A DNA stretch of 53,762 nt from Thermoleophilaceae bacterium (lineage in GTDB: Bacteria; Actinomycetota; Thermoleophilia; Solirubrobacterales; Thermoleophilaceae), in the NCBI GenBank assembly GCA_016929195.1, contig JAFGJG010000016.1, positions 1-53,762 of the forward strand, read 5' to 3'. This document shows positions 13,076-24,311 of the stretch, in pieces. Below the pieces are notes generated by a model that was given only the letters and a program-made list of their open reading frames with translations, was not told the origin of the DNA and ran no database searches. How positions within the stretch are numbered: the first letter of the stretch is position 1; each line of letters opens with the position of its first letter. A program made the translations under genes and the position numbers.

Positions 13076-13576
13076 ATGACCACGACCTTCAGCCTCACCC
13101 CGCACGAGACCGTCACCGTCCGCGAGCACTCGCCCGACGCGCTGGTGGTCGAAGGCCGCTGGAGCGCGCACGGGTCCGCCCCGCCGCCGCACTTCCACCC
13201 CGGCCAGGACGAGCGCTTCGAGGTGCTCGAGGGCGAGCTCACCGCCGTCGTGGACGGCACCGAGCACCGGCTCGGCCCCGGCGCCGTCCTCGCGGTTCCG
13301 CGCGGAGCGGTCCACAAGATGTGGAATTCGGGCGGCGGCGAGACGCGCGCGCTCTGGCGCACCGCGCCCGCCGGCCGCACGCTCGAGTGGTTCGAGGCGC
13401 TCGACGGGCTGGGCCGGCGCCATCCGCCGGGCCGCGCCGGGATGTCGAGCCCGACACGGCTGGCGGCGCTCCTGTCGGAGTACGACGACGTGATCCGGCT
13501 CGCGGCGGGTCCGCGCGCGATCGTCGGCCCGGTGCTGGCCGGGCTGGCGGCGGTCGGGCGGCGCCAGGGGCCCTAG
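13076..13576 (+). CDS. Cupin-domain protein
   Basis: The 166-residue protein carries a single cupin barrel. Motif 1 is PPPHFHPGQDERFEVLEGE (two His and a Glu for metal), and motif 2 is PRGAVHKMWN. An ATG at 13076 follows AGGAG. The C-terminal 60 residues are helical. Substrate is unknown; the divergent MarR regulator and shared palindrome suggest a small-molecule-induced detoxification or isomerase role, which is inference. Its stop and that of potC share one CTAG. Confidence 0.88.
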   Translation: MTTTFSLTPHETVTVREHSPDALVVEGRWSAHGSAPPPHFHPGQDERFEVLEGELTAVVDGTEHRLGPGAVLAVPRGAVHKMWNSGGGETRALWRTAPAGRTLEWFEALDGLGRRHPPGRAGMSSPTRLAALLSEYDDVIRLAAGPRAIVGPVLAGLAAVGRRQGP

Positions 13577-14412
13577 TGGGCCGATGCCGCCGCAGCGGCC
13601 CCGCCGGCGCCCGGCGCAGCCGTGCCCGTGGGGTCCTGCGTCAGGCGGTTCGCCAGGTACACGGGGATGATCGAGATCAGGATCAGCAGCAGCCCGACGA
13701 CGTTCACGATCGGCAGCTGGTTGGGCCGCGAGTAGTTGGTGAAGATCCAGATCGGGAGCGTCTGCTCGGACCCTGCTGTGAACGTGGTGACGATGATCTC
13801 GTCGAACGAGAGGGCGAACGCGAGCAGCGCGCCGGCCACGAGCGCCGAGCGCAGTGAGGGCAGCGTGATGTGCCGGAACGTCTGCCACCCGTCCGCCCCC
13901 AGGTCCTGAGACGCCTCCTCGAGGGAGGTGCCGGTGCGCCTGAGCCGCGCGACCGCGTTGTTGTAGACCACGACGATGCAGAAGGTGGCGTGCCCGACGA
14001 TGATCGTGAACAGCGTCAGGTCCACGTTCAGCACCTGCGTGAAGGTCGAGTTCAGCGCCATGCCGGTGACGATGCCGGGCAGCGCGATCGGCAGGATCAC
14101 GAGGAACGAGATCGTCTCGCGGCCGAAGAAGCGGTACCGCGACACTGCCAGCGCGGCGAGCGTGCCGAGGATCATCGCGAGCGCGGTGGCCCCGAGGCCG
14201 GCCTGCACGGACGTCCACACGGCCTCGCGCACGCCCGGGTTGTCGAACGCCTTCGAGAACCACTCGGTCGTGAGGCCCTCGATCGGCCACGCCTGCGAGC
14301 GCGACTCGTTGAACGCATAGATCCCGATCACGACCAGCGGGATCCAGATGAACGCGAGCGTGATCCCCGTGCCGATCCGCAGCATCAGGCGGGTGCCGTC
14401 CGAGATGTGCAT
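13573..14412 (-). CDS. potC: Polyamine-type ABC transporter permease PotC
   Basis: A 279-residue inner-membrane permease with six predicted helices. The EAA loop that docks on the ATPase reads SLEEASQDLGADGWQTFRHITLP. It begins ATG at 14412, sharing a base with the potB stop. Together with PotA, PotB and PotD it imports spermidine/putrescine or a similar cation; exact substrate cannot be read from sequence. The C-terminus ends in an Ala/Gly-rich tail. Confidence 0.92.
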   Translation of the reverse strand: MHISDGTRLMLRIGTGITLAFIWIPLVVIGIYAFNESRSQAWPIEGLTTEWFSKAFDNPGVREAVWTSVQAGLGATALAMILGTLAALAVSRYRFFGRETISFLVILPIALPGIVTGMALNSTFTQVLNVDLTLFTIIVGHATFCIVVVYNNAVARLRRTGTSLEEASQDLGADGWQTFRHITLPSLRSALVAGALLAFALSFDEIIVTTFTAGSEQTLPIWIFTNYSRPNQLPIVNVVGLLLILISIIPVYLANRLTQDPTGTAAPGAGGAAAAASAH

Positions 14413-15305
14413 CAGAGCGACTCGAACGCGCCCAGCCGCCGCGCGATCAGGAGGTAGACGATCATGATCGCCACCGGCACGGTGGCGAACGCGGCGGCGA
14501 GCGGCAGGTTGTTCGCGATGCCGACGTTGGCGTAGACGACGTTGCCGATGAACTGCGTGCTCGAGACGAGCTGGGGCGTGATGTAGTCGCCCAGCGTCAG
14601 CGAGAACGTGAAGATCGACCCGGCCACGACGGCCGGGAGCGCGAGCGGCAGGATCACCCGGCGGAAGGTCATCCAGGGCTTGCCGCCGAGGTCGCCCGAC
14701 GCGTCGAGCACCGAGTCGGGGATGCGCTCGAGCCCGGCGTATATCGGCAGCACCATGAACGGCAGCCAGAGGTACGAGAACACGAGCCAGGTGGCCACGT
14801 TCCCGAAGCCCGGCCCGTGCAGGCCGAACGGCTCGAGCAGCCAGTTCACGATGCCCGACTCCTGGAGCATGATCCGCCAGGAGTAGACCTTCACGAGGTA
14901 GCTCGACCAGAGCGGCATCAGCACGGCCACCACGAGCAGCGCCCGCACGCGCGGGGTGGCGACCTTCGCCATATAGAAGGCAATCGGGAACGCGAGGATC
15001 GCGTCCGTGACCGTGACAGCGGCGGCGATCGCCACCGTCCGGCCGACGATCGTCCGGTAGACCGGCGTCTCCCAGAGCTCCTGGAAGTTCTGGAGCCCGT
15101 AGTCGTGGACGATCTCGCCGCTGAAGTCGTCGAGCTGCCACAGCGACGCGACGAACAGCACGGCGAGCGAGCCCAGGTAGGCGATGACCAGCCAGCCGAC
15201 GGGGCCGGACAGGAGCAGGCCCAGCTGGGCGCGCGGGTGCCGCCAGAGGAAGCCGGTGAGCCTGCGGCCCACCGGCTTCCCACGACTGGCGGTTGCTGCC
15301 TCCAC
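14412..15305 (-). CDS. potB: Polyamine-type ABC transporter permease PotB
   Basis: A 297-residue permease partner of PotC. A basic N-terminal tail precedes the first helix (LGLLLSGPVGWLVIAYLG), and the EAA loop reads PDSVLDASGDLGGKPWMTFRRVILP. The start is GTG at 15305, 19 bp after the potD stop. It belongs to the MalF/PotB class of binding-protein-dependent permeases. Confidence 0.92.
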   Translation of the reverse strand: MEAATASRGKPVGRRLTGFLWRHPRAQLGLLLSGPVGWLVIAYLGSLAVLFVASLWQLDDFSGEIVHDYGLQNFQELWETPVYRTIVGRTVAIAAAVTVTDAILAFPIAFYMAKVATPRVRALLVVAVLMPLWSSYLVKVYSWRIMLQESGIVNWLLEPFGLHGPGFGNVATWLVFSYLWLPFMVLPIYAGLERIPDSVLDASGDLGGKPWMTFRRVILPLALPAVVAGSIFTFSLTLGDYITPQLVSSTQFIGNVVYANVGIANNLPLAAAFATVPVAIMIVYLLIARRLGAFESL

Positions 15306-15324
15306 TAGGGCGTCGGGACCGCGA

Positions 15325-16533
15325 TCAGCCCTTGATCTCGGTCCAGGCCTTGACCCACTCGGAGTAGTCCTTGCAGGTCGAACCCCGGTCGTCGCCGCAG
15401 TCCGACGTCGGCGTCTGCCAGTAGGCGACCTGGTCGAAGAACTGCTCGTCGTCCGCGTGGAAGATGTCGCAGTGGTCCTTGTTGGCCGTCAGGGCACAGG
15501 ACTTCTCGTTCGCGGGCGCCTCTCCGAACCACTCGGCCACCGCGGCGTTCGCCTTGGGGCTGACGATGTGGTTCATCCACTCGTACATGCAGTTCGGGTG
15601 CTCGGCCTCGGACGAGATCATCCAGGTGTCCGACCAGCCGGTCGCGCCCTCCTTGGGCAGGATCGCCTCGACGGGCGGGGACTTCTTGTCCGCCTGCACG
15701 AGGTTCGCGATCACCTGCCACGTCGTGCCGATCACGGAGTCGCCGCCCGTGAAGGCCGCCTGCTCCTTGGTGTAGTCGGACCAGTACTCGCCGATGTTGT
15801 CCCGCTGCTCCTTCAGCAGGTCCACCGCGGCATTGAACTGCTTGTCGTCCAGCTCGTAGACGTTGTCGATGCCGAGGTCCGGCTGCGTGGCCTTCAGGTA
15901 GAGGGCCGCGTCGGCGATGTAGATCGGGTTGTCGTAGGCCGTGACCTTGCCCTTGTACTTCGCGGCCTCGGCCGGGTCGAGCACCGCGCCCCACGAGTCG
16001 GGCGCCGGCTTGACCACGTCCTTGTTGTACATGAGCAGGTTGGCGCCGCGTCCGTGCGGGATGCCGTAGTTCACGTCGTCGACCGTGTTCCAGGGCTGGT
16101 TCTTCAGCGCCGGGAAGATGTCCTTGTAGTTCGGGACGAGGTCGACGTTGACCGGGTCCACGTCGCCGCCCGCGATCAGACGCCGCGTGGCGTCGCCGGA
16201 CGCCGAGACGCCGTCGTAGCTCCCGGTCCGCATCAGCGTCACCATCTCGTCGGAGGTGTTGCCGATCTTCGTGTTGACCTTGCAGCCGGTCTCCTTCTCG
16301 AAGTCGCTGACCCAGTCGACGTTCGGGTCGGTCGAGCCGTCCTCGACGTAGCCGGCCCAGGCGATCAGGTTCACCTCGCCCTCGCCCTTGCCGAGCTTCT
16401 GGAGCGCCGCCGACTCGTCGCCGCCGCCGTCGCCTCCGTCGTCGTCGTCGCCGCAGCCCGCGGCCGTCAGCGCCGCGAGCGCGAGCGTCAGCGCCGCAAG
16501 CGCCGTCCACCATCGCCATTGCCCTGTCTTCAC
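15325..16533 (-). CDS. potD: Extracellular polyamine-binding protein PotD-like
   Basis: A 402-residue lipoprotein. It starts with GTG at 16533 behind a strong GAGGAGG site and overlaps the potA stop (GTGA). The signal peptide ends at the lipobox LTAAGC, followed by an Asp/Gly-rich linker ([13 protein letters not shown]), then a type 2 periplasmic-binding-protein fold ([14 protein letters not shown] onward, typical of PotD/PotF). Cys pairs near the C-terminus suggest disulphides in the secreted domain. The binding protein lies between the ATPase and the permeases. Confidence 0.9.
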   Translation of the reverse strand: MKTGQWRWWTALAALTLALAALTAAGCGDDDDGGDGGGDESAALQKLGKGEGEVNLIAWAGYVEDGSTDPNVDWVSDFEKETGCKVNTKIGNTSDEMVTLMRTGSYDGVSASGDATRRLIAGGDVDPVNVDLVPNYKDIFPALKNQPWNTVDDVNYGIPHGRGANLLMYNKDVVKPAPDSWGAVLDPAEAAKYKGKVTAYDNPIYIADAALYLKATQPDLGIDNVYELDDKQFNAAVDLLKEQRDNIGEYWSDYTKEQAAFTGGDSVIGTTWQVIANLVQADKKSPPVEAILPKEGATGWSDTWMISSEAEHPNCMYEWMNHIVSPKANAAVAEWFGEAPANEKSCALTANKDHCDIFHADDEQFFDQVAYWQTPTSDCGDDRGSTCKDYSEWVKAWTEIKG

Positions 16534-17579
16534 GAATCCTCCTCGGTTGTTGCTGCCTCTGGGATTGCGTATGCGTGCTCGCCGGCCCAGCCGACGCGCA
16601 CACGCCGCCCTCTCTGCTCGAGCGCGTCCTGGGACGACATCTCGAGGTTCTGCCGCACTACCTGGAGCTCCCCGCCCCGATCCAGCTCGACCACGAAGCG
16701 CGTGACCATGCCCGCGTACGACACCTCGCGGATCCGACCCTCCTCCACCTCGAAGCCGTCCCCGCGGTCGGGCTCCTCGAGGATCCTCACCTTCTCCGGC
16801 CTGATCGTCACGCGGCGTCCGTCGCGCTCCACGATGTTCGACACGCCGACGAAGCCGGCGACGAACTCGTTGGCCGGATGCTCGTAGACATCCGCGGGCG
16901 CACCGACCTGCTCGATGCGGCCATCGTTGAAGACGGCCAGGCGGTCGCTCATGGTGAGCGCCTCCTCCTGGTCGTGGGTCACGTAGACGAAGGTGATCCC
17001 GACCTCGCCCTGGATCGTCCGAAGCTCGTCCTGCATCTGCTGGCGCAGCTTCAGGTCGAGCGCTCCGAGCGGCTCGTCGAGGAGCAGCACCGCGGGTCTG
17101 TTGACCAGCGCCCGCGCGAGCGCGACGCGCTGGCGCTGGCCGCCCGACAGCTGCGTCGTGCGCCGGTCCTCGTAGCCGCCGAGGCGCACCAGCTCGAGCG
17201 CCTCGCTCGCGCGGCGGCGGCGCTCGTCCTTCGGCACCTTCCTGATGCGCATTCCGTACTCGACGTTCTCGCCGACGCTCATGTGCGGGAAGAGCGCGTA
17301 GTCCTGGAAGACCGTGTTCACGTCGCGCTCGAACGGCGGGACGCCCGTCACGTCGCTCCCGCCGAGCTCGATCGCTCCCTCGTCCGGGCGCTCGAACCCG
17401 GCGATCATCCGCAGGCAGGTCGTCTTGCCCGAGCCCGACGGGCCGAGCATCGTGAAGAACTCGTCCCGGTCGATGGCGAGGTCCACGTGGTCGACAGCGA
17501 CCACGTCGCCGTACAGCTTGCGAACCCCGTTGAGCCGAACGGCGGGAGCGTCCTGGGGCCCGTCCTCCTGCCTGGCCAT
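16530..17579 (-). CDS. potA: Polyamine-type ABC transporter ATPase PotA
   Basis: A 349-residue ATPase with Walker [11 protein letters not shown]-loop [11 protein letters not shown], signature [15 protein letters not shown], Walker [13 protein letters not shown]-loop VTHDQEEAL, and a C-terminal TOBE domain typical of PotA/MalK. I chose ATG 17579 (MARQEDG); a GTG five codons upstream (17594) is an alternative and neither has a clear ribosome site. It is the first gene of the transporter operon. Confidence 0.93.
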   Translation of the reverse strand: MARQEDGPQDAPAVRLNGVRKLYGDVVAVDHVDLAIDRDEFFTMLGPSGSGKTTCLRMIAGFERPDEGAIELGGSDVTGVPPFERDVNTVFQDYALFPHMSVGENVEYGMRIRKVPKDERRRRASEALELVRLGGYEDRRTTQLSGGQRQRVALARALVNRPAVLLLDEPLGALDLKLRQQMQDELRTIQGEVGITFVYVTHDQEEALTMSDRLAVFNDGRIEQVGAPADVYEHPANEFVAGFVGVSNIVERDGRRVTIRPEKVRILEEPDRGDGFEVEEGRIREVSYAGMVTRFVVELDRGGELQVVRQNLEMSSQDALEQRGRRVRVGWAGEHAYAIPEAATTEEDS

Positions 17580-17613
17580 CGCGGTTTTGTACACCCTGGA
17601 GCCGGACGCGTGC

Positions 17614-17643
17614 CCGCAGCGGCGACAATTTGCGCCGCTGCGG
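17614..17643 (-). terminator. Strong hairpin between hspR and potA
   Basis: CCGCAGCGGCG and CGCCGCTGCGG form a perfect 11-bp stem around the AT-rich loop ACAATTTG. It lies 40 nt past the hspR stop and about 35 nt before potA, both on the minus strand. There is no T-tract, so it could end the dnaK operon by a factor-assisted route or be a 5-prime structure of the potA mRNA. Confidence 0.45.
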
Positions 17644-17682
17644 CCAACGCGCGGCGCCCGAGTACGCCGCGCTAGCGGCCCG

Positions 17683-18126
17683 TCACCGCGTCGGCCGGCG
17701 CACCGGAACGCGCACGACCTGGCCCTTCGCTGCGAGCGAGCGCTCGGGCGGCTGGTAGAGGACGAGCTCGCGCTTGTGGGCGCGGCGCACGCGCTCGATC
17801 TCGGCGCGCAGCTCGCCCTCCATCCGCTCGGCGTGGCGCTCGAGGTTGCGGACGCGGCGGCGCATGCGCTCGAGCTCCTCCTCCAGCTCGAAGACGCGCT
17901 CGACGCCGGCGAGGTTCATTCCGAGCTCGCCGGTGAGCTCCTGGATGCGCCGGAGCCTGGCCACGTCGTCCTGCGAGTAGAGGCGCGTGTTCTTCGGCGA
18001 GCGCTTCGGAGTGATCAGGCCGCGGGCCTCGTAGATGCGGAGCGTCTGGGGATGCATGCCCGCGAGCTCCGCCGCCACCGAGATCATGTAGACGCCGCGC
18101 ACCTGGTCGGGCTCACCCGCGGCCAT
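17683..18126 (-). CDS. hspR: Heat-shock repressor HspR (MerR family)
   Basis: A 147-residue regulator with the MerR helix-turn-helix [24 protein letters not shown] and [14 protein letters not shown], followed by a long coiled coil (about 65-120). In Actinobacteria HspR represses the dnaK operon and clpB, with DnaK as co-repressor. Its position as last gene of dnaK-grpE-dnaJ-hspR makes the assignment firm. ATG 18126 shares a base with the dnaJ stop; a GTG one codon upstream is also possible. Its probable targets are the matching elements at 12495-12535 and 21752-21792. Confidence 0.93.
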   Translation of the reverse strand: MAAGEPDQVRGVYMISVAAELAGMHPQTLRIYEARGLITPKRSPKNTRLYSQDDVARLRRIQELTGELGMNLAGVERVFELEEELERMRRRVRNLERHAERMEGELRAEIERVRRAHKRELVLYQPPERSLAAKGQVVRVPVRRPTR

Positions 18127-19211
18127 CACTCACCCCTTCCGGACAGGAGCCGCGAGCGCGGGTTGCCGTCCATCACGGTGGCCAGCTCGTCCACGACCTC
18201 GGCCTGCTCGCGCGAGAGCGAGCGCGGGACGTCCACGACCAGCCGGTAGCGGATGTCGCCCCGCCCGCGGCCGCCGAGCTTCGGCGGGCCCTCGCCCCGC
18301 AGGCGCTGGACCGTGCCGTGCTGGGTGCCCGGTGGGACGCGGATGCGCTTGCTGCCGGACAGCGTCGGCACCTCGATCGTGGCCCCGCGGATCGCCTCGG
18401 GGATCGTGATGGGCACCTCCACCTCGAGGTTGTCGCCCTTGCGCTCGAAGATGTCGGAGGCGGACACGCGAGTGACCACGTAGAGATCGCCCTGCGGGCC
18501 GCCGCGGGGACCGGCCTCGCCCTTGCCCGCCAGCCGCACGCGACTGCCGTCGCGGACGCCGGCGGGGATGTTCACGCGGTAGCGCTTGACCTGGCGCGTG
18601 CGGCCGGTGCCGCTGCATGTCGGGCACGGATCCTTGATCTCGGTCCCGGTGCCGCCGCACTGCCGGCATGGCTGCGAGATCGAGAAGAGGCCCTGCGACT
18701 CGGCCTCGACGCCGCGGCCGTGGCAGCGGCTGCACACCTCCGGCGAGGTGCCCGGCCGCGCGCCCGTGCCGTGGCAGGTCGCGCACGGCGCGGAGAGCGG
18801 GACGCTCACGGGCACCTGCGCGCCGTTCATCGCCTGGTCGAAGGAGATGTGCACGTCGGTCTCGAGGTCGCGGCCGCGCTCCGGCCGCGCGGTGCCGGGC
18901 GCGCCGCGCGAGCCGGTGAAGAGGTCGGACAGGATGTCCCCGAAGCCTCCAAACCCGCCCCGGAACTGGCCGGGGTCGAAGCCGGACCCGAAGACGCCGC
19001 CGCCCGAGTCGTAGGCGCGCCGCTTCTCCGGGTCGGACAGCGTGGAGTACGCCTCCTGGACCTCCTTGAAGCGCTCCTCCGCGGCCGCGTCGCCCGGGTT
19101 GCGGTCGGGGTGGTACTGGCGAGCGAGCTTCCGGTACGCCTTCTTGATGTCGTCGTCGCTCGCCTTGCGGTCGACGCCGAGCGTCTTGTAGGGATCGGTC
19201 ACCGCGGGCAT
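18126..19211 (-). CDS. dnaJ: Co-chaperone DnaJ
   Basis: The 361-residue Hsp40 stimulates DnaK ATPase. The J domain (1-75) has the HPD triad in [12 protein letters not shown], a Gly/Phe-rich linker follows, then four zinc-binding repeats [24 protein letters not shown] and CPTCSGTG, and the C-terminal substrate-binding domains. All eight zinc cysteines are present. The start lies 7 nt after the grpE stop. Confidence 0.97.
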   Translation of the reverse strand: MPAVTDPYKTLGVDRKASDDDIKKAYRKLARQYHPDRNPGDAAAEERFKEVQEAYSTLSDPEKRRAYDSGGGVFGSGFDPGQFRGGFGGFGDILSDLFTGSRGAPGTARPERGRDLETDVHISFDQAMNGAQVPVSVPLSAPCATCHGTGARPGTSPEVCSRCHGRGVEAESQGLFSISQPCRQCGGTGTEIKDPCPTCSGTGRTRQVKRYRVNIPAGVRDGSRVRLAGKGEAGPRGGPQGDLYVVTRVSASDIFERKGDNLEVEVPITIPEAIRGATIEVPTLSGSKRIRVPPGTQHGTVQRLRGEGPPKLGGRGRGDIRYRLVVDVPRSLSREQAEVVDELATVMDGNPRSRLLSGRGE

Positions 19212-19218
19212 CGTGGCC

Positions 19219-19782
19219 TCAACCCGATACCACCACGCGCGCAGGACGCAGGACCTGGCCGTTCGAGCGGTAGCCCTTCTCCACCACGTCCAGGATCACG
19301 CCGGGCTCGGCGCCCTCCTCGGAGCGGGTGGACAGGGCCTCGTGGACCGTGGGATCGAAGGCATCGCCCTTGGGGTCGAACTGCTCGATCCCGTTGCGCT
19401 CGAGCACCGCCACCAGCTCGGAGTGCACGAGCGCCACGCCTTCGGCCAGGTGCTTCTCGGCATCGCCGGCCGAGCCGAGCGCCCGCTCGAGGTTGTCCAC
19501 CACCGGCAGGAGCTCGCGCACGAGGCCGCCGCGGGCGCGCTCGCCCGCGGCCGCCGCCTCGCGCGCGGCCCGCTTCCGGTAGTTCTCGAAGTCGGCCTGG
19601 GCGCGGCGCGCCAGGTCGAGGTACTCGTCGCGCTCGCGCCGGGCGACCGCCAGCGGATCGCCGGGCTCCTCGGTCGCCTTCTCGGCGGCCTCGACTCCGG
19701 CGGCCTCGTTGGCGGGGTCCTCCTCGCCGGCGGGCTCAGCCGCGTCGTCGCGTGACGTCACCGTGTCGTCGCGCTCGGGCAT
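19219..19782 (-). CDS. grpE: Nucleotide exchange factor GrpE
   Basis: A 187-residue protein. An acidic disordered N-terminus (1-45) leads into the long dimerisation helix ([24 protein letters not shown]). The C-terminal beta domain ends with [21 protein letters not shown], the GrpE signature. It releases ADP from DnaK. ATG 19782 is 3 nt from the dnaK stop codon. Confidence 0.97.
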   Translation of the reverse strand: MPERDDTVTSRDDAAEPAGEEDPANEAAGVEAAEKATEEPGDPLAVARRERDEYLDLARRAQADFENYRKRAAREAAAAGERARGGLVRELLPVVDNLERALGSAGDAEKHLAEGVALVHSELVAVLERNGIEQFDPKGDAFDPTVHEALSTRSEEGAEPGVILDVVEKGYRSNGQVLRPARVVVSG

Positions 19783-19785
19783 CGG

Positions 19786-21711
<1,926 letters not shown>

Positions 21712-21751
21712 CCGATTCCTCTCCTTACCGCTTACATTTCGACATAGAAAA

Positions 21752-21792
21752 AATCTAAGCGAGAGTATGGCAGATTGTTCCGCGCGCGCCAA
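21752..21792 (-). promoter_or_regulatory. dnaK heat-shock promoter with overlapping operator
   Basis: On the minus strand TTGGCG (21787-21792), 17 nt, then CATACT (21764-21769). AATCT-N15-AGATT spans 21752-21776 and covers the -10. Promoter spacing, inverted-repeat spacing and 29 of 41 bases match the clpB element, supporting a shared HspR operator. Neither the CIRCE element nor an exact HAIR sequence is present. Confidence 0.72.
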
Positions 21793-21798
21793 AGTGGT

Positions 21799-21804
21799 TA
21801 GGCT
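21799..21804 (+). promoter_or_regulatory. Putative -10 box, leaderless FKBP gene
   Basis: TAGGCT is followed by 8 nt and the GTG at 21813. There is no Shine-Dalgarno. It abuts the divergent dnaK -35 hexamer. Confidence 0.45.
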
Positions 21805-21812
21805 CCGCGCCC

Positions 21813-22334
21813 GTGCGCCGCGCAACCGCTCTGATGGCCGCTCTGATCGCCGCGATCGCCCTCGTGGCGTGCGGCGGCGGCGACGACCCGGCCGCACCGC
21901 AGGACGCGCGGGAACAGGCGGCCACGGAGACCGAGACGGAGACCACGCCCGCGGACCTCACCGACACGAGCGCGAAGCCGGTCATCCCGCGCCCGAGCGG
22001 ATCGCCACCGGACAAGCTCCAGGTCGAGGACATCGTCAAGGGCAAGGGGCCCGCCGCGAAGAACGGCGACACGGTGACGCTCGACTACGTGGGCACGGCC
22101 TTCTCGACCGGCGAGGAGTTCGGCTCGTCCTGGGAGGGCCAGGCACTGCCCCCGTTCGTGCTCGGCACGGGCAGCGTCATCAAGGGCTGGGACCGCGGGA
22201 TCGTCGGGATGCGCGTCGGCGGCCGGCGCAAGCTCGTGATCCCGCCCGAGCAGGCCTACGGAACCCAGGGGCAGGGGCCGATCGGGCCCAACGAGACGCT
22301 CGTCTTCGTCGTGGACCTGACGCGGATCGGCTGA
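21813..22334 (+). CDS. FKBP-type peptidyl-prolyl isomerase lipoprotein
   Basis: A 173-residue protein. The signal peptide ends in a lipobox (IALVAC), then an Asp/Glu/Thr-rich linker, then a complete FKBP domain (about 65-173): [45 protein letters not shown] and ETLVFVVDL. It probably helps fold exported proteins at the outer face of the membrane. It is divergent from dnaK, so control may be linked. It ends directly against the next gene (TGATCA). Confidence 0.93.
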   Translation: MRRATALMAALIAAIALVACGGGDDPAAPQDAREQAATETETETTPADLTDTSAKPVIPRPSGSPPDKLQVEDIVKGKGPAAKNGDTVTLDYVGTAFSTGEEFGSSWEGQALPPFVLGTGSVIKGWDRGIVGMRVGGRRKLVIPPEQAYGTQGQGPIGPNETLVFVVDLTRIG

Positions 22335-23612
22335 TCAGTCCCCGCTGAAGCTGACCGCGTAGGCGACGAAAGCGACGCACAGGACGGCCGCGCCCGCGTA
22401 GTCGCGGCGCGTCCGCAGGTCCGGCGGCCGCGCCAGCAGCGCGAGAGTCACGAGGACCATCGGGTCGAAGTACTTCTGGTACACGAGCCGCACCGGCAGC
22501 GCGGCCAGGAGGAAGAAGGCGAACGCGACCGCTGGGAGCGACTCGACCCCGGCGCGGCGGACGAGCAGCCACAGCGCGAGCAGGCCGGCGGGCACCAGGA
22601 CGAAGAAGAGGAGCGACGACCCCGCGACCTCGGGGACGCGATCGGCGACCTTCCAGAGCCAGCCGCCGTCACCGGGGCGGCTCGGCGCCTTCGGCTCGTA
22701 GCTGAGCGGCGACACGAGCAGGAGCGCCACGCCGCCCGCGAGCGCGCCGGCGAGCGCCTGCGGCGCCGGGAGCTCGCGCGCGCGCCTGAGCGCCGCCGGC
22801 CCGAAGAGCACCGCCGCGTACGCGCCGAGGAGCGCGAGCGTGAACCCCACCGGCCGCAGGCTCAGCCCCTCGCCGCCCGGCTGGTCTCCGCAGAGCCCGC
22901 ACGAGCCGGGGTCCGAGCCCTTCGGAACGAGGCCGTCCCAGGCGATCACGAGCCCCAGGAGCGGCAGGAGCGCGGCGCCCACGAGCGCGAGGCCGGCGAG
23001 CCTGCGCCCCGGCCGCAGCGCAGCGCGGAGGACGAACCAGCCGGCCACCGCCGCGAGCCAGACGAACGACTGGCGGGTGAGCACCGCAGCGCACAGCGCG
23101 AGGCACGCGAGCGCAAGCGGCGCGAACGAGCCGGACCGGCGGAAGGCCTCCGCGCGCTCGAGCGCCAGGAAGGCGAACAGCAGCGCCAGGTTGTCGGTGA
23201 GCAGCGTGAACGAGGCGCCGAAGAAGTAGGGCGACAGCGTGAAGACCAGCGTGAGCGCGAGCGCCTGCAGCGGCTCGAGCGGCGTGGCGCGGCGGAGCAG
23301 GCGAAGCAACGCGAGCGCCGCGCCGTAGGAGATCGCCGCGTTCAGCAGGCGGAGCTTCCAGGGCTCGAAGCCGGCGACCTTCCCGAAGCCCGCGAACAGC
23401 AGGTGGTAGAGGGGCGTCTGCGCCGCCGGGTACGAGCTGAGGTCCACGTGCTCCGCGAACTGCCGGATCGTCGGCAGGTGGTAGAGCCCGGCGTCCGTGC
23501 CGTGGAACGTGTCGATCTCGACCGTGAGCCCCTGGAGGACCGCGATCGCGACGAGGAAGGGGACGGCGAGCACGCCCGCCGCCACGAGGCGCTCGCGGCG
23601 CGCTTCCGTCAT
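22335..23612 (-). CDS. Polytopic membrane protein, ALG10-like GT-C glycosyltransferase candidate
   Basis: A 425-residue protein with about ten hydrophobic helices, starting at ATG 23612 (overlapping the nth stop as ATGA). The N-terminal loop has DAGLYHLPTIRQFAEH then AQTPLYHLLF and LRLLNAA; later come LLTDNLALLFAFLALERA and AVLTRQSFVWLAA. This order resembles the eukaryotic ALG10/DIE2 (GT59) pattern (DE..H.PQ, TPPGLY, LR..N, FRQTN.W). I infer a polyprenyl-phosphate-sugar-dependent glycosyltransferase; substrate unknown. Other GT-C families remain possible. Confidence 0.6.
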   Translation of the reverse strand: MTEARRERLVAAGVLAVPFLVAIAVLQGLTVEIDTFHGTDAGLYHLPTIRQFAEHVDLSSYPAAQTPLYHLLFAGFGKVAGFEPWKLRLLNAAISYGAALALLRLLRRATPLEPLQALALTLVFTLSPYFFGASFTLLTDNLALLFAFLALERAEAFRRSGSFAPLALACLALCAAVLTRQSFVWLAAVAGWFVLRAALRPGRRLAGLALVGAALLPLLGLVIAWDGLVPKGSDPGSCGLCGDQPGGEGLSLRPVGFTLALLGAYAAVLFGPAALRRARELPAPQALAGALAGGVALLLVSPLSYEPKAPSRPGDGGWLWKVADRVPEVAGSSLLFFVLVPAGLLALWLLVRRAGVESLPAVAFAFFLLAALPVRLVYQKYFDPMVLVTLALLARPPDLRTRRDYAGAAVLCVAFVAYAVSFSGD

Positions 23613-24277
23613 CCCCGGCCGAGCCGGCGCCGGCCCTCGGGACACATCCGCCGCAGCGGGCACTCTGCGCAGCGCGGCGAGCGCGCGTTGCAGGTGCGGC
23701 GGCCGTGGCGGATGAGCAGCACGTGCACCTCGTACGCGTCGCCCTCCGGCGTGAGCCGCAGGAGCTCGTCGTGGGCCTCCTCGAACGAGGCCTTGGGCCG
23801 GAACAGCCCGAGCCGGGTGCCGACCCTGTACACGTGGGTGTCGACCGGCACGTCGTGGCGGCCGAACGAGAAGAGCAGCACGCACGCCGCCGTCTTGCGG
23901 CCCACGCCGGGCAGCCCGACCAGGTAGTCGCGCGCGTCCTCGACCGGCGCCTCGGCCATCCACGAGAGGTCGTCGCCCGCAAGCGCGTCGAGGATCTCGA
24001 CGATCCGGCCCGCCTTCGTCGGCGCGAGGCCGCCCGGCCGGATCGCCTCCTCGACGTCCGCCACGGGGGCGCGCCGGACGTCCTCCCAGGACGGGAAGCG
24101 CTCGCGCAGCCGGTGGTAGGCGACGTCGCGGTTGCGGTCGTTCGTGTTCTGCGAGAGGACGGTGAGCACGAGCTCGTCGACCGGGGCGTGGTGAGCGTGC
24201 AGCACGGGGCGGCCGTACTCCCGGCGGAGGCGGTCGCGGATGGCGAGCAGCCGCCGACGGTCGGGACGCTTGTACAC
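23609..24277 (-). CDS. nth: Endonuclease III
   Basis: The 222-residue base-excision glycosylase/AP lyase acts on oxidised pyrimidines. The HhH motif GLPGVGRKTA carries the catalytic Lys, VPVDTHV the catalytic Asp, and the C-terminus has the [4Fe-4S] loop with C-X6-C-X2-C-X5-C spacing (CNARSPRCAECPLRRMC). QNTNDRN replaces the usual QxTD. The start is GTG 24277; TAGCCT lies exactly 7 nt upstream and there is no ribosome site, so the mRNA is probably leaderless. Confidence 0.95.
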   Translation of the reverse strand: MYKRPDRRRLLAIRDRLRREYGRPVLHAHHAPVDELVLTVLSQNTNDRNRDVAYHRLRERFPSWEDVRRAPVADVEEAIRPGGLAPTKAGRIVEILDALAGDDLSWMAEAPVEDARDYLVGLPGVGRKTAACVLLFSFGRHDVPVDTHVYRVGTRLGLFRPKASFEEAHDELLRLTPEGDAYEVHVLLIRHGRRTCNARSPRCAECPLRRMCPEGRRRLGRG

Positions 24278-24284
24278 GGCGGGA

Positions 24285-24290
24285 AGGCTA
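24285..24290 (-). promoter_or_regulatory. Putative -10 box, leaderless nth
   Basis: The minus strand reads TAGCCT-N7-GTG. Identical in sequence and spacing to the box before purC. Confidence 0.5.
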
Positions 24291-24311
24291 CGACTGGTAT
24301 CAAGCCGGGCC

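Noticed and set aside
15325-17628. Single 767-codon frame spanning potA and potD
   Set aside because: The upstream part is an out-of-frame translation of potA; the true potD begins at GTG 16533 with a signal peptide.
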